DNA of 64,000 nt from Anthopleura xanthogrammica (Eukaryota; Cnidaria; Anthozoa; Actiniaria; Actiniidae). Under the pieces are notes generated by a model, which was given only the letters and a program-made list of their open reading frames with translations, was not told the DNA's origin and did no database searches. Where the stretch lies: contig OZ025210.1 in assembly GCA_964019055.1 (NCBI GenBank), forward strand, positions 2,309,547 to 2,373,546, read 5' to 3'. This document shows, piece by piece, positions 56,476 through 64,000 of this stretch (the stretch's first letter is position 1; every line of letters begins with the position of its first letter). Both the position numbers and the translations under genes were made by a program.

Positions 56476-57003
56476 CCACCTCCATCCCCTCCAGTAGGCA
56501 ACCCCCCTTAATCCCATCCAGTAAGCAACCCCCCTCCAGCAGGCAACCCCCCTCCTTCCCCTCCAGTAGGCAATCCCTTCCAGTAGGCAACCCCCTCCAT
56601 CCCATCCAGTAGGCAACCCCCCCTTCAGTAGGCAACCCCCTCCATCCACATCAGCAGGCAACCCCCCTCAATCCCATCCAGTAGGCAACCCCCTCCATCC
56701 CCTCCAGTAGGCAACCCCCCTCCATCCCCTCCAGTAGGCAACCCCCCTCAATCCCATCCAGTAGGCAACCCCCATTAATCCCATCCAGTAGGCAACCCCC
56801 CTCCATCCCCTACAGTAGGCAACCCCCCTCCATCCCCTCCAGTAGGCAACCCCCCTCCATCCCCTCCAGTAGGCAACCCCCCTCAATCCCATCCAGTAGG
56901 CAACCCCCATTAATCCCATCCAGTAGGCAACCCCCCTCCATCCCCTACAGTAGGCAACCCCCCTCCATCCCCTCCAGTAGGCAACCCCCTTCATCCCCTC
57001 CAG
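56476..57003. repeat. About 24-bp minisatellite
   Basis: The unit is approximately CCATCCCCTCCAGTAGGCAA followed by a C-run, with variants AATCCCATCCAGTAGG. A block of about 170 bases is itself duplicated (near 56690-56830 and 56830-56970). ORFs through it (YWRGWRGVA repeats) are not genes. Confidence 0.95.
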
Positions 57004-57486
57004 TTTTCTATTTTTTCTCCATTAATCCCATGAAAATCAAGACACTTTCCTTTCACTTATCATCATACTGAATTTATTTACATGTTGACTTTACAAATTC
57101 TAGATAAAATCCCTACCCTGTTGTGATATCCCTTGCATAAAATAGACATTAGATTGTCTTTAATCACTTGTTTTCCTTTTGAAATTAAATTTTCATGATT
57201 TTCCTCTAGTTTATCGTAATCATCAGTGCTTTCAATAGAATATTATTTTTTTCATGCTTGTTATATGAAATTATCTTTGTACAGACGAAGTATCCCTAAC
57301 CTGAGTTAAAGTATCCCCGTTATTTTGGAAAAAAAAAATCACATTTTTTTTCATGTGCTACTTTATGCACATTTTGGAATTTCTGGAAAAGTTCTCTCAT
57401 AAGACTTAACTTTATTGTAATTTGGTCAGATAGTCTTCTAGGGGTTTCTAACTACTAAAGAACATTGAGAAACTAGGTTAAGAGTT

Positions 57487-57975
57487 GTATAGTAGGTATG
57501 AACCAATCAAAAACGCGAAGCAAGGCAGCCAATCACAGTGCTTGGAAAAATGGGTTCCCCTGTCACCCAATCATGAAACAGGATGCTTGTGAGGTAATCA
57601 TAGTGCTCAAAAACATGTAGGTTTTCTTTTGAAACAATCATGAGCCACAAAGCATATGAGCCAATCACAGTGCTTGGACATACGTGGGTACTCTTGTCGA
57701 CCAATCATGGATCATGAAGCATGCAAGATAATCAGTGCTTGGACATACGTGGGTCCTCTTGTCGACCAAACATGGATCATGAAGCATGCGAGATAATCAG
57801 TGCTTGGACATACGTGGGTCCTCTTGTCGACCAATCATGGATCATGAAGCATGCAAGATAATCAGTGCTTGGACATGTGGGTCCTCTTGTCAATCAATCA
57901 TGAACCATGAAGCGAGTGAGCCAATCACAGTGCTTGGACATACATAGGTTTCTATGTCTACCAATCAGGAGTCAC
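57487..57975. repeat. 65-bp minisatellite, about 7 units
   Basis: The motif GTGCTTGGACATACGTGGGT recurs at 57735, 57800 and 57865 with a 65-base period; outer units are more diverged. Each unit also holds ACCAATCATGGATCATGAAG. It lies just past the UVRAG 3' end. Confidence 0.9.
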
Positions 57976-58004
57976 GGGGCCAGGAAATATCAACTGAATT
58001 TATG

Positions 58005-61000
58005 TTAGCTGGAATTGATGGGGTTGATATTGGTAGTTTTGTCTTTGTGTTGTAGTTGTTCTGTAGAGGAGTTGATGGTGGATTCCCCTGCCATTTCATG
58101 AAATACTACCGAGTTTTCTGATTTGGAACCTAGAAAAAATATAAGACACACTGGTAACTAAAACTTGAGGAATGGAAGACCATCGAAGTACAGGAGAGCC
58201 ACCAAGCCCAGTGGGACTCAAACCGGGTCAGAATGGGGAGAGGTGAGCGCTCTCAACAGTACCCCACCTGCGCTTCCCTATACCATCATCATTACCATTA
58301 CCACTACCATCAACAATGCTATCTTAATCATCTTCACTACCAACATGCATCACTACAACCCATCATCAACATCATCATTATCAACATCATTATTAACATA
58401 TAATTATTATCATCATTACCATCATTAGTACCTGACCGCCCTCTGGATTCAGCTACTGCTGCCTGTATCCCCATCTGGTTTCGTTCATTTATTTTAGCTT
58501 GCAAGGCAGCCCTTTCTCTCATTACCTCTACTGGGACCCCCCGAACATCTTGTAAAGACTTCCTCTTTTTGTGTTTCTCTGCCTTGGTTTCCAGTCCCTG
58601 TGCAGCAGTTTCTGGAGTGGATTTTTTCCTGACTCTTCTCTCAAAGAACTTGTGTGTTGCACCTTGTGGGGGTGGTTTTATCGCCGCTGCATCAACAGAG
58701 GCCTTGATTGTACCATTATTTTCAACTTCTGGTATTTTATGTAACAGATCGAGTGTTTGTTCTGGCAAATCTTCTGGACTTTGATTATCTGTATCTTGGT
58801 CAGAAATGACGTCATAACGAATATTCACCATTGATAGCAACTGATTTTCGCTGTTTATATGTCCATGCTTATCTTTAGGATTTCTGGACAGGCTACGTGG
58901 TTTTGGAGGTAAGGGCGGCTTTGCTGGTGATGTACTATAATTGACATGCCCATCGACACTAGTAGAGTCAGCAGGTTTGGGCATCAGCATTGGTTTTGTT
59001 GGTGACATGCTCTCACTATGGTGTCCATCAGCACTAGTTGTACCAGCAGGTTTTGGCATTAGTGGTGGTTTTGATGGTGATGTGGAGCCTGCAGGCTTGG
59101 GCATCAGCGGTGGTTTAGTACCATCAGCACTTTTTACATTTTTAATTAAAACATCATGGTCTATTTCATGCTTGGAGGGAGAAGAGTCGTTAGATTTTGT
59201 GTCGAGTTGTGGTTTTAATGAAGTTTGTTCGTTTGTTCGCTCAGTGCTGAAATCAACCAACACAGTTTACTTTCAGTACCATGCCTCTAAGTCGCTTGTG
59301 TGCGCTGCACCACACCCTAATTTGCACAACCAAAAACCTGCCTAACTATTTCTTGTCAATTTGTCATCAGTCAGTCCCTCACCCTACCCCTCCCCTGTTA
59401 GGTCTTGGTTGCTTGGCATGATAAGTGCTGTGGACCATTCCTGTACCTTACCCTACCCCCTCCTCTCCCCTCCCCTCCCCTCCCCCCACATGGGTTTTGA
59501 AGAGGTTACCAATGCTCAGGGGCTGCAGATACTTTTTCCCATACTAGTATCCTATATTTTCCAATCTTAGCCCCCCCACTTTATAGGGTGCTCCGCACTC
59601 CTTGATGCTTGCTTTAATAAATGATTGTTAACTAATTGATGATTACCTACCTTGCTTGAAATTTTTTAAGAAGAATATCTTTGAGATTTGGTAAAGTTTT
59701 CCGTAGATTTGGAGTAGGAAGATTATAATACTGACGAAGCTGAAATTGAACAAGTTCAATGTTGAGACCAGGAATGTTAGGTTTGATAACCACAGATGCA
59801 AGATGATTACCTGAGCAATGTTTTTATTCAATAAAAAAATTCCATAATGAAATTGGATTTTTTCTTTTCCTTTGGTAAACAATGGAAACCTGTAGGAGGG
59901 GAAAAACAAGATTACTACAGACTACCAGCTACATCCTGTACATCAACAACACCACCATTACATCAACAACAACAACCAACTGTTACATCTATTAACCAAC
60001 TGTCCCACCCATCCACCAAGCATCCCACCCATCCACCAAGCACCCCACCCAAATCTCTGTTTTTTATTTAAGTGTCTAGTCGTTCTAGCACTTTTGCACT
60101 AATTGGGGACACTTTTCACTCACACACACTACCACCACATTCAATATTCTATGTACACAATACTCACTCACATGTTGATTTTTACGGAGGGAGGAAACCA
60201 GAAAACCCAGAGAAAACCCTTGAAGCACAGGAGAGAACAATACATCAAACAAAACTCAACTCACATATGGAGACTGCAGCGCTCAAAACACCCACCAAAC
60301 CATGACCGTATATTCTATTTCACTTCACAACTATTATTATTATCTACTTACTCCTCTTTAGCTACTTTCTCTAAAGTATAATTCATGATGGTTGACTTTG
60401 ACCCCATGGGATTCATGGCATATCGTAAAGGTATCTCCATGATCTTACTAATCATGTACACTAAATGACAGGCGTAACCAAGGGAACACGACAATGTTTC
60501 ATCATCTGTTGCTATAATCAAAAACAAGAAATTTTAAAACTATGAAATTTTAAAGCTATTGACTTTCTAAGTTCTAATAAAAACGTAAAAAGGTATTTGA
60601 CTTCCAGCATCGGAGTGTAATACTCATCCCAAAAATCAACAAAACTCACAGTGAAAAGAAAAAATGAAAAATTAACTTACAGAGAAATTCATTTGATTCA
60701 GAATTGGGTAATCGAATACTGCAAATATAATTTTCTTCAATGCTCTGCTGCAATTAAAGATGGAAAAATACTAAATTTAGTATCATTAATAACAGAGCTT
60801 AAAATCACAGTCGGTCATCAGACAATGTCCGCCCAGAATTACGCAAAACCCCCTTACCCCTCAGACTTGCTCTTGCACATCAGCGAAGGAGGCTACCCGT
60901 TTTCCAATGTAAAATAAAACACTCACCTCTGCAGATCCTCTTACTATTGTTGTAATGGGATAGATATGCGTCAGTTCACAAGCCAGCTGTCGCTTCCTCA

Positions 61001-64000
61001 TGCTTAGCTGTGCATTTAACTTTACTAATGATTCCCTGTGAAACACACAAAAATATATTCAAAATTATACTCTAACTAGCAAAACCCATTATCTTTAACA
61101 TGTGGTTCCAAAAAATAAACATAACCATCATTGGGGGAAATTGGAAATTCCCCAGTCTGGGTGGGAGTCAGTAAAAACAAAATTACAAGTTTTGTATGGA
61201 AAAAAATTGGAAATTTTCCAGGGGTGGGGATTCAGAGGAAAAACAAAAAACAAGGCAGTTTCTATGAAAGAAAAATGAAAAATCCAGAGGGGTGGGGGGG
61301 GGGGGGTTCCTTTTTCTAATATCCTCCATGGTGGTGTAGGGATATTTTTTGGGGACCACGCAATGGAGATTAATTTTTTTTACCTTTTATCAACATGTGC
61401 CTGTTTATGTTCTCTTAGAAGAAGGTTTTTTTCTTCATAATCTTTTCTCTTCTTTGCTAGATTACGTTCTGGAAATTGTATCAAAATGTATTTATGAATA
61501 AAGCAGTTTTCTCCAGAAATGATCATATTAATTAATTCAAAGAGATTGAAACTATTTTTTTCTTACCTCTTTTTCTGATGGTTTGTGACATTCTTTTCTC
61601 TTCTTCTTTCTCTGTGATTATAAAAATGTCATTTTGAGATAACTCCTTCAAATTTGATTTAATATCCTGAAACAACCTCTGGGCTGATCTACAGTAAGTC
61701 AGGGGACAACCAGCTCACAGATCAAAGCCTTCAAAACAAACTGTGGCTGATCTACAGTAAGTCACAGTACACCCACTCAGGTAACTAACAGATTTAATTG
61801 GAATTTAGGGTGTTAGGTTTTGCAGGGAGAAAAACTGGGAAACCTAGACAAAAAACCCTGAATCAAGGGAGAGACCTACAGTAACAATCTCTACTCACAT
61901 GTGATGTCAAGTCCTGGAATCAAACCTGAGATCACAGAGGTGACAAAGGTGAGAAGTGAATGCACTACTGCTACACCACCCTTGATTCCCATAGAGACAG
62001 ACAAAAACTCTTTATGGAATAAGTTACTCCTCTCATCCCTGTAAGTTCTAAAGGATTACCTTTGTTAACTACTCCAAGCTTGCCCAGAAGCTCTTCTTGC
62101 AGTAGTTTCACCTTCAGTCTTAAGCTTTCTCTCTTTGCAAGCTAAAGGATAAAATCACAAATAGATAATCATACATCAAACTGGTACCATTATCATCATC
62201 ATCATTATCATCATCATGGTGGTTGTCATCATCATCATCATAATTGTCATTATTTTTGTCATTGTCATCATCATTACCTGTAACATAGACTTCTCTGTGG
62301 TGCGTAACCTATCTTCTATCAATTGCTGACATTCTTGCATTGATATCTGTGTCTGCCTTATAGCTCTTTGTAGAGAGCCAAGTCTAGGTTATCAGAAAGA
62401 CAAAAAGAAGATAAGAGTTTTAATTAGTTAACTCACTTTGATGCAAAAGCACAGCTACCTTTCAAGATGGCGCAGGGAAATGTGAAGGAGAATATTGTTT
62501 TACATGACACAAGTTTATGTGAGAGATCATCACATGTACACTGTAATAGGCAAAAGGAAACAGTTAAATAATCTGTTCAAGATGTTTTACCTCTCAAGAG
62601 ATGCTTTGCTGTAGCTTGGTGTGATCTGATTTTAAAAAAGAACAAAAAGGTACCGGTATTAAAGATATCAATTGTTATGGACATGATAGAAAAACTGGTT
62701 ATAAATGTATGCCCAAGTGAAATACAATACATGTATATTATTGTATATTGTACGTATTGTATTGTCTTCTATTGTTGTTCTATTGTTACTTAGACATGAA
62801 TTTACAACCAAACACTAATTAATAGTAACTCAAATAGTCAAACGAATACCTGATCCATCTCAACTTTAACAGAGGAATAATTAACACAAGGAAGTAGAGC
62901 ACTGTCAACACTCTAGAAATAAAGAAAAATTGTAAATAAATAATATTAATATAAATTGTTTACCAAAATGAAAAGACTGCAAACTTTAAGATAGATATAA
63001 TTTGTTCAATTTGTCATGGCACACATTTAATGTCTGCTTCAATGGTAAGATGGCTTTGCTTAGACAGAAACCTTCCAGGATACCTGTTTTCAGTTTCACT
63101 GTCTGAGGATGAAGGTACTGTATTTCAAAATTATAAGCAAAGGTGTTGCCTTCGTAATAACCAACCAATGCTGAGAGCTGAATAATATAACTATATTTTT
63201 CAGAAGGATAAATATACCTTGGGAACAGGAGTGGTAGTGACGGGAGCTCCATAGTATCCATCAACCAGTCCAAATATCAGAGTGTTGGGTGGATGATGTG
63301 CTGTTCTGATCTATAACACAGTGGAAATGTGCTGTCAGTCTGAGATTGGTATATATCTGACATCCACTTGGCCAATACAAGTGCAATACCAGTCTATTTG
63401 TCCCATAAAAATGAGCATTGATACATGGATGCATCCCATGTTGGAGTACAACTTTATTAAATGTAATCATTGTTTTACCTGATCTCCAAGATACTGCAAC
63501 AACTTCAAGTCCACTTTCCATTCTATTAGAAGCCTATAGCTACCTTCATGTCCACCCCATAACTGGACTATAACCACTGATGAACTTGTTAAGGCTCTTA
63601 ATAACTATAATGCCTGATAAAAAACAGTTTGTTAGGAACCTCCCTTGATTTGAGAATGTATTTTTCTAGGTTCTCCAGTTTTTCTCCCCCTGCAAAACCT
63701 AACACTCTAAATCCCAATTTGAGTGATTTACGTATTCTGCTCTGACTTTGATCAGCCCAGAGGTTACAGTATTTCAGGGTATGAATAATAATAATAAATA
63801 ATTTTTGAAGAATATTTTTTTGCTAATTCAACTGGCCACAATTTTCCAAAGTATGAACTTAATTGGCTTCTGTCCAACAAAGTTATAATTATCATTTTGA
63901 TTTTGACGTCTGGTTTTGAATGATCAAAAAAGGATACATGAGGTAGATGTCTGCAGAATGTCATTCAATGTGTTAAATTCAAAGCTGGACCATGTTGGAT
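58005..64000 (-). CDS. UVRAG: UVRAG autophagy/endosomal protein, 5' end outside window
   Basis: UVRAG is the Beclin 1 partner in the endosomal Vps34 PI3-kinase complex II. Exons from the 5' side: 64000-63938 (partial), 63576-63479, 63310-63218, 62912-62850, 62625-62591, 62383-62278, 62141-62060, 61611-61567, 61468-61384, 61035-60927, 60747-60681, 60511-60352, 59889-59811, 59739-59651, 59246-58432, 58129-58005; about 703 residues here, all in phase. Order: C2-domain remainder (PTWSSFEF, IVQLWGG, RLLIEWKVDLKLLQYLGDQ, LIFGLVDGYYGAP), coiled coil, then the BARA2-like part (LNAQLSMRKRQL, HIYPI, IRLPNSE, PLRYAMNPMGSKSTI, QFHYGIFLLNKNIAQ, LRKTLPNLKDIL). The C-terminal exon adds four KPPLMPKPAG-type repeats ending in KPPLPPKPRS and is not conserved with vertebrates. 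The first complete intron has U12-type signals. Confidence 0.94.
60183..60300 (-). repeat. SINE fragment
   Basis: On the minus strand it carries TTCTCTCCTGTGCTTCAAGG and GGTTTTCTGGTTTCCTCCCT, the shared SINE body. It is intronic in UVRAG. Confidence 0.5.
61668..61995 (-). repeat. tRNA-derived SINE
   Basis: The minus strand reads AGGGTGGTGTAGCAGTAGTG (A-box-like), AGGTTTGATTCC (B-box-like), then the shared body (GGTCTCTCCCTTGATTCAGG) and tail (CAGCCCAGAGGTTGTTTCAG, partly duplicated). It lies in an intron of UVRAG, in the same orientation as the gene. Confidence 0.75.
63577..63937 (-). other. U12-type (GT-AG) intron of UVRAG
   Basis: The donor GTATCCTTTT matches the minor-spliceosome consensus. 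A branch-like AGCCTTAAC has its branch A 12 bases before the CAG acceptor at 63577-63579. Joining restores QTSTS-LVIVQLWGG, aligning residue for residue with vertebrate UVRAG as recalled. Unspliced, the frame stops within 10 codons. Confidence 0.85.
63630..63812 (+). repeat. SINE 3' fragment inside the UVRAG U12 intron
   Basis: CTCCCTTGATTTGAGAATG, TAACACTCTAAATCCCAATT and CAGCCCAGAGGTTACAGTAT match the shared SINE body, ending in an AATAAT-rich tail. The tRNA-like head is missing. Confidence 0.6.

Noticed and set aside
56431..56994. Repetitive YWRGWRGVA ORFs
   Set aside because: They are frames of the 24-bp minisatellite; there are no splice or start context and all frames are open only because of the unit.
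58337..58431. C-terminal Asp/Asn/Met-rich tail of the 308-residue UVRAG ORF
   Set aside because: It lies past a GTACTAA donor and reads an ATC/ATT-rich intron; the spliced final exon gives a normal end at 58005.
60861..60926. Read-through of the UVRAG exon at 60927-61035 into a short C-terminus
   Set aside because: A GTGAGT donor follows GAG, and the next exons at 60747-60681 and 60511-60352 restore conserved UVRAG blocks in phase.

Overview
The window is eukaryotic nuclear DNA from an animal. Its genes are split by many short GT-AG introns, it is AT-rich, and it is packed with foldback MITEs, tRNA-derived SINEs, LINE tails and microsatellites. The protein set (CENP-I, ZNHIT1, HYOU1 and UVRAG orthologues next to trehalose-6-phosphate synthases), together with the SINE and MITE styles, fits a cnidarian, most likely an anthozoan such as a coral or sea anemone. 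The species assignment is inference. All exon models were read by eye from splice sites, phase and protein similarity.

Layout. (1) 1-6877, plus: the 3' part of the centromere protein CENP-I, 15 exons. (2) 7-13 kb: transposon-rich. It holds a 1.6-kb TTA-flanked element with an orphan ORF, several foldbacks, one isolated immunoglobulin-domain exon, and a 1.1-kb Tc1/mariner-like element whose ORF has a Pax-type paired domain. (3) 13330-20447, minus, and 27587-34836, plus: two complete, diverged trehalose-6-phosphate synthase (OtsA-type) genes of about 500 residues, with matching intron positions, arranged head to head. The 7 kb between their starts holds a truncated RecQ-like helicase ORF, a LINE 3' end split by a TTAA-flanked MITE, and simple repeats. 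(4) 36330-37289, minus: an intronless rhodopsin-type GPCR. (5) 38423-41246, minus: ZNHIT1, with an AT-AC U12-type intron. (6) 42949-55890, plus: HYOU1/GRP170, complete in 29 coding exons. Its region upstream faces ZNHIT1 and carries an ERSE-like motif. (7) 56-58 kb: two minisatellites. (8) 58005-64000, minus: UVRAG, 16 exons, 5' end outside the window, with a U12-type GT-AG intron.

The genes do not form one pathway. CENP-I (inner kinetochore), ZNHIT1 (SRCAP/H2A.Z deposition), HYOU1 (ER chaperone) and UVRAG (Vps34 autophagy/endosome complex) are housekeeping genes. The two trehalose synthases are a paralogue pair in which one member has lost several conserved active-site motifs.
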